Shown piece by piece: positions 1 through 8,665 of a stretch of DNA of 64,000 bases. Position 1 is the first letter of the stretch. Each line of letters starts with the position of its first letter. Both the position numbers and the translations under genes were made by a program. Below the pieces are notes generated by a model. It saw only the letters and a list, made by a program, of their open reading frames with translations. It was not told where the DNA came from and ran no database searches. Source of the DNA: Pedobacter indicus (GTDB lineage: Bacteria; Bacteroidota; Bacteroidia; Sphingobacteriales; Sphingobacteriaceae); assembly GCF_003449035.1 (NCBI RefSeq), contig NZ_QRGB01000001.1:434001-498000 (forward strand). The letters run 5' to 3'.

Positions 1-268
1 TATTCGTACCAATTGTAACAGTCTGTGGCAAGAATCCAATATAAGAAAATTCAAGAGTAGTTGCGTCTGTTGGAATCTGCAACGTAAACGCGCCGTTGAC
101 GTCAGTTTGTGTACCGACAGTCGTTCCTGGGACAACAACAGAAACACCTGGAAGCGTCTCGCCATTGTCTGATGAAGTTACTCTACCCGTAATTGTTTTA
201 TTCTGTGCGAATGCCACTCCTACCAGCAAAGTACAAAGCATAAGAATGCTAAGTAATTTTTGTTTCAT
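1..268 (-). CDS. SusC/RagA-family TonB-dependent outer-membrane receptor, N-terminal part (runs off window)
   Basis: Only the first 89 codons are inside the window; the gene continues past base 1. The visible part has a signal peptide (cleavage expected after the AFA at about residue 21) followed by the start of a carboxypeptidase-like regulatory domain, with the typical PGVSVVVPGT and FSYIGF segments. This arrangement is diagnostic of SusC-type TonB-dependent transporters, which import oligosaccharides or peptides with a SusD lipoprotein. The first residues and the bases around the start codon are nearly identical to the two complete SusC genes at 3215-6358 and 10117-13425. The plug, the barrel and any SusD partner lie outside the window. 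Confidence 0.9.
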   Translation of the reverse strand, partial: MKQKLLSILMLCTLLVGVAFAQNKTITGRVTSSDNGETLPGVSVVVPGTTVGTQTDVNGAFTLQIPTDATTLEFSYIGFLPQTVTIGTN

Positions 269-674
269 GTGTTTAAAAAATTTAATTTGTTTTTAGAAAT
301 CGGGCTTCTTGAGAAGTAGAATGAGACCGCCCTATCTCATCCATTTAGAATGTAATTTTTTGACGTATAGCTTGATTATTTTCTTAGTGTAACTTGTTGT
401 TTATTAACGTATCATTTATAATTTATTAACCAAACATAAATGAAAGGATCAAAAAACAAAGAAAAGTAACAAGATTAATACTTAAATTTTATAATATTGT
501 CAATGTTCCTTAGCGCATTGAACGTTAAATTACAATATTTATATTTTATAAAATTAAGTTTAGCTACAACATACTGACCACTAACGTGTGAGAATGCTCC
601 AGATTGACAAATTACTAACTGCATTTTAGGGCGCCTTTTTTGACTAGCACTGATTATTAGGTGCTATTGGGATC
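269..674. other. Non-coding, AT-rich spacer between SusC loci
   Basis: This AT-rich stretch separates the terminator at 675-733 from the start of the SusC gene at 268. Apart from the promoter at 431-460 and the leader sequence shared with other SusC genes, no reading frame or RNA gene could be supported in it. Confidence 0.6.
431..460 (-). promoter_or_regulatory. Bacteroidota-type promoter for the partial SusC gene
   Basis: Read on the minus strand there is a TTTG at 460-457 and a TATGTTTG at 438-431, separated by 18 bases. This fits the Bacteroidota -33 TTTG / -7 TAnnTTTG pattern. It would give a leader of roughly 155-160 nt before the start codon at 268. A TAAGTTTG box stands at almost the same distance (6533-6526) from the next SusC gene, which supports the assignment. 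Confidence 0.5.
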
Positions 675-733
675 TTTTATAAAAACAGAGACGGCCTCGA
701 TATAATATCGAGGCCGTCTCTGTTTTTATAAAA
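675..733 (-). terminator. Long perfect palindromic terminator after the DUF1735 gene
   Basis: Two 29-base arms (675-703 and 705-733) are perfectly complementary with one base between them. The arms include A/T tracts at their outer ends, so the structure gives a GC-rich hairpin followed by a U-tract in either direction. It lies 17 bases beyond the stop codon of the DUF1735 gene and should end the SusC-SusD-DUF1735 transcript. Confidence 0.8.
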
Positions 734-750
734 TCACTTTAGAATTTATT

Positions 751-1614
751 CTAATGCTTCTTTACTAATTTTTGCACACCCCAATGTGCGCTTGGAGGCA
801 GATCGTAATCCAAATAAAGTGTTTCTGTTGCCTCGTCATAATAGTTTTTCGCCGGATCTAGAGTGCCTGCTGCAACTGAAGATTCACCAAGTCCGGAAAC
901 GGCCACACTAATAACTTGAGTAGGGTTCTCTGGATCTAAAGTAACCGTAGTCACGTTGCTGTAGATGCCAATAAAGGGAGCTGTAACAACAAGGGGAGTT
1001 ACAGTCGAGAAAGTTTGTTCATTTTCCCCAGACCCCGCGGATGACTGAAATGTATTCGTATAAGTACCGTCCAAAATTGATTTTGGCGAAACTGCGTATA
1101 AACCAGCCCCGAAATTACCACTGATTTCGCCGTGCGTTGCTGACTCAATTCTGATTGGCAAACCATAATCGGTACTTAAGTCAAATAAGCCCAGTTTAAT
1201 TTTAACTGGAATAGTAACTCTCTTTTCGCCCTGTTTGATAACAGCAGTGCCGCCATTTGCTATCTCTATCCATTCTGCAGGAATAACTTCGTATTCACTA
1301 TCATTGTCAGCGTTATAAGTTGAAGCGATTGAAGGATCAACCACAATCTTGACAGTTATATCATTTGGCGCGGTCTCTGCACCTGAGTAGCTAACCACTA
1401 AATCTAGTTCTACTTCCTCTTGTGGATCGAAGGCAAGTGTCCATCTGGGGTAAGTAGAACCGGTCTCAGGAGAAGTGACAGGAGCAATATTATACAACTC
1501 GATTACATTCGGAATATATCCGGGCGCTTCTGGTCCAACGATAGCGTCGTCTTTAAGACAAGACGAGAAACCGACTGTCAAAAGGAGCGCAATTACATAT
1601 ATAATTTTTTTCAT
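751..1614 (-). CDS. DUF1735 (BT_3987-like) domain lipoprotein, third gene of a SusCD unit
   Basis: A 287-residue predicted lipoprotein. The start at 1614 is chosen because it directly precedes a lipoprotein signal with Cys19 (GFSSCLKDD); the longer open frame reaches back into the SusD gene and has no signal. The body has the usual features of DUF1735 proteins: an N-terminal beta-rich part with a VDLDLVVSYSG-like strand and a conserved VIPAEW segment. Family members are often encoded with SusC/SusD pairs and are thought to sit on the cell surface and bind ligand. It is 16 bases downstream of the SusD gene and is the last gene before a strong terminator, so it is almost certainly cotranscribed with 3215-6358 and 1631-3202. 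Its ligand is unknown. Confidence 0.85.
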   Translation of the reverse strand: MKKIIYVIALLLTVGFSSCLKDDAIVGPEAPGYIPNVIELYNIAPVTSPETGSTYPRWTLAFDPQEEVELDLVVSYSGAETAPNDITVKIVVDPSIASTYNADNDSEYEVIPAEWIEIANGGTAVIKQGEKRVTIPVKIKLGLFDLSTDYGLPIRIESATHGEISGNFGAGLYAVSPKSILDGTYTNTFQSSAGSGENEQTFSTVTPLVVTAPFIGIYSNVTTVTLDPENPTQVISVAVSGLGESSVAAGTLDPAKNYYDEATETLYLDYDLPPSAHWGVQKLVKKH

Positions 1615-1630
1615 TTTCTTTTCTTTTTTA

Positions 1631-3202
1631 CTATTTAGCCCAAAAAATCTTATCCTTGTTTGGATCGACTGTAATAACATTACTGCTATTGTACTTAAAT
1701 TCAGATTCTGGATATAAAAGTCTGGTTGGAAGACGATCAGGAGTTGATGCTTGAGAAACCAAAGAAACCATGGAGTTCACCGCATTCCCCTGAGGATTTG
1801 CAACCGTTTTTGGATATCCTGTCCTTCTGTAATCATTCCACGCCTCGTGACCCATAATCATATTATAAGCAATGTACTTTTGCGTAATAATTGCTTCGAG
1901 CTTTTGCTCATTGGATCCAGAAAAGTTAACTAATGGATTATTACTGTTTGTTGTAAAATAAGCTTCCGCATCTCCAACATAATCCCTGCTTGAGGGAATA
2001 GATCCAGCAGCGTCTTTGTAAAGGTATGCGAAAGAAGCGATGATACCATTTTCAAAATCTTCTTTTGCATCGCCAGAAATAATTCCCTTGAGAACCGCTT
2101 CCGCTTTGTTTAAATAAACCTCAGCAGCTAACATCAATGGTTGTCCAGCATCGTATCCTTTAAAGATGCCCAGTTCACTATAACTTGTAGAACTTGTCCC
2201 TTTAAACCAAGAATTCGGATTTTCACCTCTTTTTGCATCGGATCCCTCATAACCGAGTTGGTTCGTAGGCGCTGACCCATTTGAGAATGCTTTATATACC
2301 GCAGTTCCACGTGCATTATCAGAAATCTTATCGCCACTATAGAATCCTAGTACGTAAGGAGTAGGAATAAATTGTCCTCCCCTAGTCTGTCTTGTACCAG
2401 CTGCATTATATGCCCAGTTATTCCACAACCTATTCTGTTTGTCATCGATTTTCGCATAACCCGGATTTACTATCGCGTCGTCTTCTAAGAAACCGATTGA
2501 TTCGTCGAAGGTCTTATTTGAAAAAGAGACCTTGTCTCCACCTCGTATAATTAGCTTCAATTTCAAAGATTGAGCAAATTGAGCCCAACTTAACATATCT
2601 CCACCAAACATGGGATCCTGAGCTTCACCCACTTGCAGAACAAGATCGTCATCAGCTTCTACAATGGTATTGAAAGCCTGGTCTACCAAATCAGTTATAT
2701 TCTTATAAATAGTAGGCGCATCATCATACCCAACAGCTAGTGCTTCATTTCCTTGAAAAGCTTCTGAATACGGAGCGTCGTTATAGGTATCTACCAATAA
2801 TTGAAAGTTATATGCTTTCATTATTTTTGCAATTGCATTGTAGTATGCATATTGCTCATTTCCTTCTTGCTCAGTATCCTTAAGAACGTATTCAAAGTCA
2901 TTAAGGATATCGTATGTGGTATTCCAAAGAACCTGAAAATCAGTAGTCGTATAATTATATGTTATAATGGAACCCCAACCGCTCACACCTCCACCATTTG
3001 CATAGTAGCCTACTGTTTGACCACCATATATATTGTAATTATACATCTGGTTAGCGGTGGCAGTGATCGCTTGCGGTAAAATCAGCTCTGGAGTCGCAGT
3101 GAGAGCATCATTGGGGTTTTCGTTGATGTCCAGAAACTTCTTACAAGAAGAACTGGCGACAACAACAAAACCTATCAATAATAAATTTAATATCTTTTTC
3201 AT
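1631..3202 (-). CDS. SusD/RagB-family nutrient-binding lipoprotein
   Basis: A 523-residue SusD-like protein, probably of the SusD-like_2 group. The start at 3202 gives MKKILN and a lipobox ending in Cys20 (VASSSCKKF); a TTG-type extension upstream adds only three residues. The family hallmark after the lipobox, LDINENPNDA, is present, as are the helical TPR-like segments (MLSWAQFAQSLKLKL) and the C-terminal MGHEAWNDYRRTGYP motif. SusD proteins form a lid on the matching SusC barrel at the outer membrane. The SusC partner is directly upstream (12-base gap). No hydrolase gene is nearby, so the substrate could be a peptide or a glycan. Confidence 0.93.
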   Translation of the reverse strand: MKKILNLLLIGFVVVASSSCKKFLDINENPNDALTATPELILPQAITATANQMYNYNIYGGQTVGYYANGGGVSGWGSIITYNYTTTDFQVLWNTTYDILNDFEYVLKDTEQEGNEQYAYYNAIAKIMKAYNFQLLVDTYNDAPYSEAFQGNEALAVGYDDAPTIYKNITDLVDQAFNTIVEADDDLVLQVGEAQDPMFGGDMLSWAQFAQSLKLKLIIRGGDKVSFSNKTFDESIGFLEDDAIVNPGYAKIDDKQNRLWNNWAYNAAGTRQTRGGQFIPTPYVLGFYSGDKISDNARGTAVYKAFSNGSAPTNQLGYEGSDAKRGENPNSWFKGTSSTSYSELGIFKGYDAGQPLMLAAEVYLNKAEAVLKGIISGDAKEDFENGIIASFAYLYKDAAGSIPSSRDYVGDAEAYFTTNSNNPLVNFSGSNEQKLEAIITQKYIAYNMIMGHEAWNDYRRTGYPKTVANPQGNAVNSMVSLVSQASTPDRLPTRLLYPESEFKYNSSNVITVDPNKDKIFWAK

Positions 3203-3214
3203 TTGTATCAACTT

Positions 3215-6200
3215 TTAAAAAGTAAGGGAAACTGTTAAACCAAAATACCTAGAGGGAGGGGTTTGACCTAAGTTGGCTAAACCAATTGCATTACCATTGT
3301 TTAACCCGTCCCCATCGCTATACTCTGGATCAGTGTAAATATTAGTTTTAGGTGTTAACATGAATAGATTTCGACCTTGCAAACTAATTCGCGCTCCCTC
3401 AATAAATTGACTACGTGCCAAAAATTCGGCAGGAAGATCATAACTCAGGGAAACCTCTCTTAACTTCCAAAATGCACCTGATATTACATAGTTTTCATCA
3501 ATACCAGTACGCGTACCAGCCATTGTCCAAAATCCTGGGCCACCATCTCTTACCGTAATATTGGTATTTGGCACGTAATCGCCAGACTCATCCATGTATG
3601 ATGAATTTGGTATCACGAAACGGTCACGGTCATAATAAGTTGTCGCAATAGACGATCCAGAGAAGTCGATAGTCGATCCTGCGAAGAAGTAATCATATCC
3701 ACCACGGTACTCAGCTAATGCGCTTAGATATAGATTTTTCCATGCAATTCCAAGATCAACGCCAAGAATATGCTTCGGAGCAGCGTTACCTAACACTGAA
3801 ATATTTTGAGTCTCAGTCGGATAACCAGAAGTTGGATCAACGATAATCCGACCTTGATCATCACGCTCATGAGTGGTACCCATAATTACGGGAAATGGTT
3901 GCCCTTTAACAGCATATGAACCTGCGCCCGATCCGTAAGCACCTAATTGCAATTGATCTGCATCGTCTGACACTTCCAACACTTTATTGTCGTAGTGGCT
4001 GTAGTTACCTCCAATACTCACTTCCCAATCTTGAGTGCGAACCGGTACTACACGCAAAGAGGTTTCAATCCCTTTACTGCTCGTTTTAGCTGCGTTTAAC
4101 AAATAAGTCGCGAAACCAGTCGTTGACGAAACACCGGTCTGAACAGTTTGATCGGTAGTTTGGTTATCAAAATAGGTGAATTTTGTCTGAATACGATTCG
4201 ACCAAAAGTTCGCATCAAAACCAAACTCATAGCCTCTAGTAATTTCGGGATTCAAATTGGCTGCCACCATGGTGTTATTGATTGTAAAACCACCAGTACC
4301 GCTATAAGGATAACCTGCACCCTGTCCAAAAGTAGGATCTAGTTTATAGGCCCCAAACTGACTACGGTTTCCCAGATTCACGTTACCCGTCTTTGAAACA
4401 CCTGCTCTCAGTTTAATGAAATCAATTGCTTCGATGTCTTGCAAACTTTCAATCGCGTCAGTTGCTACAAATGAAACGTCTGCAGCCGGATAGAAGAATG
4501 AGTTATTGTTCAACGGCAACGTCGAGATCCAATCATTTCTACCAGTAACGTGTAAAAATAAATAATCACGGTATCCGACATTTAAGTCTCCATACAACCC
4601 AACCTGTCTCGCTTTATAATTTGACTCTTCTGCAGTCGGAGGGGTAGTACTATTACCTAGATTAAATAATCCCGGAACGACAAGCCCCAATACTTCTGCA
4701 CTGGCACTTCTCGTTTGATCTTGTCGAATAGCTGCACCAACGGTCAGACGGAAAGTAAGATCTTCGACGTCTTTCTTAAAGCCGGCCATAAAGTCACTGT
4801 TAACGCGAGTAGTAGACATACTGGCCTCATAAGTCGAACCTGCTATATCCTGAACTTTGTATGTTGAAGCCTGCGCTTGGCTTTGAGTAAACGGAGAGTA
4901 TCTATAGATGTCCTGGAACTCTTTAGCTGTATAATTCCTCGAAGTTAATCCAATACGATATGTAAAATCCAACCAATCGAGTGGCGCGTACTTTAATTCA
5001 ACCCCTCCAATAACATATTCATTGCGAGCATCCCGACGATTATTATCAGCAGTGAAATACGGGTTATTGTAGTAAGCATTATAATATCCATCTGGGCTAG
5101 CGAACGGATCATTTCTCCAGTCTTTATAAGCTGTAACAGGTATATTGGCTGGCGTTTGCAATAACTGATCGTACAACGTTGCCGTCGAGGTTGTAACATC
5201 GTAGTTATTTTGCGTGTAACTAGAACTGATAGACGCAGTCAAATTCTTGGCCATCTCATAATTTCCATTAAAACGAACAGTTGCACGATTGAACAAATCA
5301 CCAGGGGTTGTCCCTTCAACATCAGCGTACTGAGCAGACAAGTACATCGTGCCCCGGTCTGAGCCAGTGGATACCGCTAAGTCCGTTTGATTAGTATAAC
5401 CATCTTGCCAGAAATCTTTTTTTCCGTTTGAGGCCGCATACGGTATACTTTGCAAAGTAGCATCAGGATCTGGTAAAATATAGCCTATTTCTCGCATTGA
5501 TCCGTCAAAACGGGGTCCGAATTGTTGATTCTCATAAGGCGTATAAATTTGAACATCGCGATCGGATCCTGCTCCGAAAGTTGTCTGAAGGTCTGGATAA
5601 AAAGCTACTTGCTCAAATGTACTTGTATTAGAAAGAGTTACCCGCGTCGTTCCTCTTTGCCCGCGTTTTGTCGTAATAATCAAAGCACCGTTAGAAGCCT
5701 CAGAACCATATAAAGCAGAGGCACCCGCCCCATTTAAAACGGTAATATTTGCAACATCTTCTGGATTCAAGTTACCTAAAACTTCATTAGGTACAACAAT
5801 ATTATCCAAAACGATTAATGCTTCGTTGTTTCCTGTTAACGAACGCATCCCACGTAAATTAACGCGATAATTCGGATTCACACCACCACTCGTAGCGTTG
5901 ATTCTCATACCGGCAACTTTACCGCTTAAACCACTTGCGATATTAACCGGGCGCGCTGTCACTAAATCATCAGCTTTGATATCAGTCGAAGCATAACCTT
6001 GTGCTTTTTTCTGAACTTCGATACCACCAGCACTTATCACAACTTCACTCAACGTACTTGCGCTAGTCTGCAGCACAACAGAAACATCAGTTCTATTGCC
6101 AACAACGACTGATTGAGTCTCAAAACCAATGTAACTAAATGTTAGAGACGCAGCATTAGAGGGCACCGATAAAGAGTACCTTCCATTGGGATCAGTTTGT

Positions 6201-6358
6201 GTCCCCTCATTGGTACCACTAACAACTACAGTTACCCCTGGCAAAGGCGAGCCGTCGTCACTTGCTGTGACTGTACCGGTAACAGTTTTGCTTTGTGCAA
6301 ACGCTGTACCCACCAGCATAACACTCAGCATGAAAAAAACTAGTAATTTTTGTTTCAT
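3215..6358 (-). CDS. SusC/RagA-family TonB-dependent outer-membrane transporter
   Basis: A full-length 1047-residue SusC-type receptor. It begins with a signal peptide (cleavage near AFA, residue 21), then a carboxypeptidase-like regulatory domain to about residue 110, then the TonB plug (roughly 115-232) with a SusC signature close to ALYGSEASNGALIITTKRG, then a large beta-barrel ending in a C-terminal Phe (LTVSLTF). The plug signature differs from the commoner GSRAANGV form (GSEASNGA here). It imports a substrate bound by the SusD lipoprotein encoded next, driven by TonB. It is the first gene of the SusC-SusD-DUF1735 operon. No ECF sigma or FecR-like anti-sigma gene is adjacent. Confidence 0.95.
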   Translation of the reverse strand: MKQKLLVFFMLSVMLVGTAFAQSKTVTGTVTASDDGSPLPGVTVVVSGTNEGTQTDPNGRYSLSVPSNAASLTFSYIGFETQSVVVGNRTDVSVVLQTSASTLSEVVISAGGIEVQKKAQGYASTDIKADDLVTARPVNIASGLSGKVAGMRINATSGGVNPNYRVNLRGMRSLTGNNEALIVLDNIVVPNEVLGNLNPEDVANITVLNGAGASALYGSEASNGALIITTKRGQRGTTRVTLSNTSTFEQVAFYPDLQTTFGAGSDRDVQIYTPYENQQFGPRFDGSMREIGYILPDPDATLQSIPYAASNGKKDFWQDGYTNQTDLAVSTGSDRGTMYLSAQYADVEGTTPGDLFNRATVRFNGNYEMAKNLTASISSSYTQNNYDVTTSTATLYDQLLQTPANIPVTAYKDWRNDPFASPDGYYNAYYNNPYFTADNNRRDARNEYVIGGVELKYAPLDWLDFTYRIGLTSRNYTAKEFQDIYRYSPFTQSQAQASTYKVQDIAGSTYEASMSTTRVNSDFMAGFKKDVEDLTFRLTVGAAIRQDQTRSASAEVLGLVVPGLFNLGNSTTPPTAEESNYKARQVGLYGDLNVGYRDYLFLHVTGRNDWISTLPLNNNSFFYPAADVSFVATDAIESLQDIEAIDFIKLRAGVSKTGNVNLGNRSQFGAYKLDPTFGQGAGYPYSGTGGFTINNTMVAANLNPEITRGYEFGFDANFWSNRIQTKFTYFDNQTTDQTVQTGVSSTTGFATYLLNAAKTSSKGIETSLRVVPVRTQDWEVSIGGNYSHYDNKVLEVSDDADQLQLGAYGSGAGSYAVKGQPFPVIMGTTHERDDQGRIIVDPTSGYPTETQNISVLGNAAPKHILGVDLGIAWKNLYLSALAEYRGGYDYFFAGSTIDFSGSSIATTYYDRDRFVIPNSSYMDESGDYVPNTNITVRDGGPGFWTMAGTRTGIDENYVISGAFWKLREVSLSYDLPAEFLARSQFIEGARISLQGRNLFMLTPKTNIYTDPEYSDGDGLNNGNAIGLANLGQTPPSRYFGLTVSLTF

Positions 6359-6364
6359 GTGTTT
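6342..6364 (-). repeat. Start-codon region shared by three SusC genes
   Basis: A 23-base stretch covering the start codon, six bases before it and the first five codons after it (plus a further two bases) is identical at 252-274, 6342-6364 and 13409-13431, each time at the start of a SusC gene. The similarity continues weakly upstream at the first two copies. It encodes the shared MKQKLL beginning and may also be a conserved translation-initiation context. Common ancestry alone could also explain it. Confidence 0.6.
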
Positions 6365-6752
6365 AAAATTAATTTGTTTTAGAAATTTTTAAATGGGAAA
6401 GTCGATATCGAACATATGGGATACCATAGTTCGATGAATCTTTTTACTTAATTTACAATTCGGATGTAACAATTTCGCTTATAAATTCCTTTCTGTTTTA
6501 TGTAATATTACTGTTAACTATAGATCAAACTTAAATGAATGTTTTAATAATGTTACTTATGTAACATAATTGTTACTATATTTTTAAGAAATCCTTAACA
6601 ATATGCGCTATACAAGCGTTAAAAATGATTTATTCGCAATACTACACACCATGCTTGCATTGTATTATGTAACATGCACTTTGGTATTTTTCGATGCATT
6701 TGAGAAATTCTCAATAGCGTGGAACGTTAGAGGCCGCAAGCATATAACAAAA
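6359..6752. other. Non-coding upstream region of the complete SusC operon
   Basis: AT-rich region between a terminator (6753-6785) and the SusC start at 6358. On the minus strand a TAAGTTTG box at 6533-6526 could be the -7 element, about 168 bases from the start codon, but no TTTG stands at the -33 position. An element around the same sequence (ctatagat followed by aacttaaatga on the plus strand) is also seen upstream of the third SusC gene near 13525-13548. No gene is supported here. Confidence 0.4.
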
Positions 6753-6785
6753 CAAAAAAAATCGCGTTGAATAATATCAACGCGA
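6753..6785 (-). terminator. Rho-independent terminator
   Basis: On the minus strand a 9-bp stem (arms 6785-6777 and 6770-6762, loop of six) is followed by eight T residues (6761-6754). This is a classical intrinsic terminator. It lies downstream of the lipoprotein gene 7021-8529 and of the decayed fragment 6826-7007 and would end transcription of either. Confidence 0.8.
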
Positions 6786-6825
6786 AACCCACTACTTAGT
6801 GATATAGAATAATTATTATATATCG

Positions 6826-7007
6826 ATAGCCTCAGCTAAAAATGTCCTAACGATTATCGTTTTTTACTAACCGTCTCCTCGGTTCCATAAATTTCAATCA
6901 TATCATTTAGTTGGAACTCCAAATAATAATATTTCTTTGCATACACCTCCAATATCTACTTCATCAACTAAGGTGCTATTAGATATAACGTCAAAAGACA
7001 AATCATC
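6826..7007 (-). pseudogene. Decayed 3' fragment related to the adjacent 502-residue lipoprotein gene
   Basis: Between the lipoprotein stop codon and the terminator, short reading pieces in different frames resemble the C-terminus of the lipoprotein. The final piece reads KTIIVRTFLAEAIDI and matches the intact KTTIVKTFLASRS; the DNA agrees at about 19 of 26 bases over the gctaa...tcgt stretch (6836 region versus 7034 region). An earlier piece starts LSFDVISNSTLVDE, similar to the internal QSFDVTFNPAVL of the intact protein. At least two frame changes are needed to join the pieces, one at an A-run near 6861-6866. No start codon or complete frame exists. It is best read as the tail of a second gene copy lost by deletion. 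Confidence 0.55.
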
Positions 7008-7020
7008 TTACATCTCGATA

Positions 7021-8529
7021 CTAGCTCCTACTAGCTAAGAAAGTCTTCACAATAGTCGTCTTCGATGCTCCATCATTGGGAACTACATCAAACGATACTC
7101 TAACTCCGACTTTTAGGTTCAACGGTGTAGGTCGAGGCACAAGACGGGAAATCTCAAAAGTATGCCCGGTGTATACAGTATTACCAGCTATATTTTCATA
7201 AATACCATATATACTCTGTAATCCGTAAATATTCGTAGGCAAATCCATTACGACCACCTCTTTCTTGATATTTGTAATCGAAGCAACAGATAATACTGCA
7301 GGATTAAATGTCACATCGAATGATTGCTCATTCACCGAGTAAATATCTTGTACAAGGTAATTTCGCCCATTCTCATCATCAACTAATGTTGAAGAGCTTT
7401 CTACATCCACCAGTGGTCGATTTGACAGAAAAAAAACACCTAAAGGATATTGATAATTTGGAAAAAAAGGTATTGTATTTTCAACCCCAAAGGCGCCCGG
7501 GATGGCGAAAATATTATCGTATAACTGTGACGTGGTCGTCGCATTACCAGAAAATGAAAGCTGCGAATTAATCTTTAATTTAACTTTTTGTTCTGAAGTA
7601 GAAGTATTAGATCCAAGAATACCACTTAGAAATCCTTTCACAACTCCGCCCACACCGTTCGAAAACGCATTAATGACAGCACCTTTAATAGCTTTGGGTA
7701 AAAAATTAAGAACATTGGTTGAATCCGATATTGCGCTAGCCCCAACTTTTATTCCCGCATCAACTATACTATTAGCAGCGTTCGCAAAAAAAGAAGGAGA
7801 GGTTGACATTCGCTCAACTGTTCCAGAAATGTCACCAGTCTCGGTCCCATTAATTACGATGTTCTGTATACTGTTTGGAATTATCTGCCATTCCAATCGT
7901 AAATCATTAAAAGGTGTACTGGCTAAGTTCGCATCATATGCTATTTCAAATTCCGCAGCATACCAGGACCCAGTGGACGAAACTTTATAAGGTTGTAACT
8001 GGCTTACGCTTGTTATATTATTTTCATTATTAATATCAACTAGATCGCCAGCCGCAAACGCGAGCAATGGAGAATTTCCCGCTGCGCTCCCTCGTAAATT
8101 CAAAAAATGAGCTATGTTACTGGACTGGTACTCACTATCGGCAGCGAAATAGAAGTATACTCTTAATAACCCATTATATCGATTATAGAGCATAAAATAC
8201 TGATTATTAAATTGTTGTGTTTCGCTAAAAGTATTGTACACCAGATCCCAACCGTCTTCAGACTTATAATCAAATATTATATCATCGTCCATTTTTGCAC
8301 CTGAAATCCCGCTTTGCCATGGCACGGGAATTAACGTATTGTCTGGGGTGGGCATGAAATCTATGTTTTCCCAATCTAAAGGCGGAATAGGATTCCCTAG
8401 CGTTTGAAATAAAAGCGCATTTGACTTCGCTTCAACATTATGTATGTCGTGTTCATCTATCTGTATTTTATTGCAACTTATAAACGAAGCAACAAGCCCA
8501 ATTAATAGTGTAAGTTGAATCTGTTTCAT
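7021..8529 (-). CDS. Uncharacterised lipoprotein with a glycine-rich hydrophobic central segment
   Basis: A 502-residue predicted lipoprotein (Cys19 in LVASFISCNK). No named domain was recognised. The N-terminal half contains an aromatic-rich stretch (DGWDLVYNTF, YFMLYNRYNGLLRVYFYF) that looks like a beta-sandwich. In the middle (about residues 245-320) comes a long segment rich in Ala, Gly and Val, including AIKGAVINAFSNGVGGVVKG, which could lie in or on a membrane. The C-terminal part is again beta-rich. It lies between two SusCD units but is separated from both by strong terminators, so it is probably transcribed alone. Similar proteins seem to occur in other Bacteroidota (from memory, not searched). 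A surface or membrane-inserting role is possible but unproven. A decayed relative follows at 6826-7007. Confidence 0.75.
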   Translation of the reverse strand: MKQIQLTLLIGLVASFISCNKIQIDEHDIHNVEAKSNALLFQTLGNPIPPLDWENIDFMPTPDNTLIPVPWQSGISGAKMDDDIIFDYKSEDGWDLVYNTFSETQQFNNQYFMLYNRYNGLLRVYFYFAADSEYQSSNIAHFLNLRGSAAGNSPLLAFAAGDLVDINNENNITSVSQLQPYKVSSTGSWYAAEFEIAYDANLASTPFNDLRLEWQIIPNSIQNIVINGTETGDISGTVERMSTSPSFFANAANSIVDAGIKVGASAISDSTNVLNFLPKAIKGAVINAFSNGVGGVVKGFLSGILGSNTSTSEQKVKLKINSQLSFSGNATTTSQLYDNIFAIPGAFGVENTIPFFPNYQYPLGVFFLSNRPLVDVESSSTLVDDENGRNYLVQDIYSVNEQSFDVTFNPAVLSVASITNIKKEVVVMDLPTNIYGLQSIYGIYENIAGNTVYTGHTFEISRLVPRPTPLNLKVGVRVSFDVVPNDGASKTTIVKTFLASRS

Positions 8530-8586
8530 AATTGATTTATTTTAGGTTTATAACTTAATAAAATGATAATTGGTAATAGTAAAGAA

Positions 8587-8632
8587 TGCAGGATGACTAC
8601 TCTTGGAAATTTCCAAGAGTAGTCATCCTGCA
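8587..8632 (-). terminator. 46-bp perfect palindrome after the second SusD gene
   Basis: Bases 8587-8609 and 8610-8632 are perfect reverse complements with no spacer, and pairing resumes for four more bases after one mismatch. As RNA it forms a long stem with a tight loop. It lies 33 bases downstream of the SusD stop codon (8666) and probably ends the 13425-8666 transcript. The following sequence on the minus strand is only moderately T-rich, so a role in RNA stabilisation is also possible. Confidence 0.7.
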
Positions 8633-8665
8633 CTCTTATATTCAAGAAATTAAAATCTATCGGGT

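Noticed and set aside
269-674. Possible tRNA or small RNA gene in the large AT-rich spacer
   Set aside because: No cloverleaf, no T-loop consensus and no GC-rich stem apart from the terminator; nothing could be supported.
6359-7020. Horizontal island or insertion sequence as cause of the decayed fragment
   Set aside because: No transposase, terminal inverted repeats or target duplication were seen; simple duplication and deletion explains it better.
7502-7990. 162-codon plus-strand open frame
   Set aside because: Antisense to the 502-residue lipoprotein, whose lipobox and continuous frame are more convincing.
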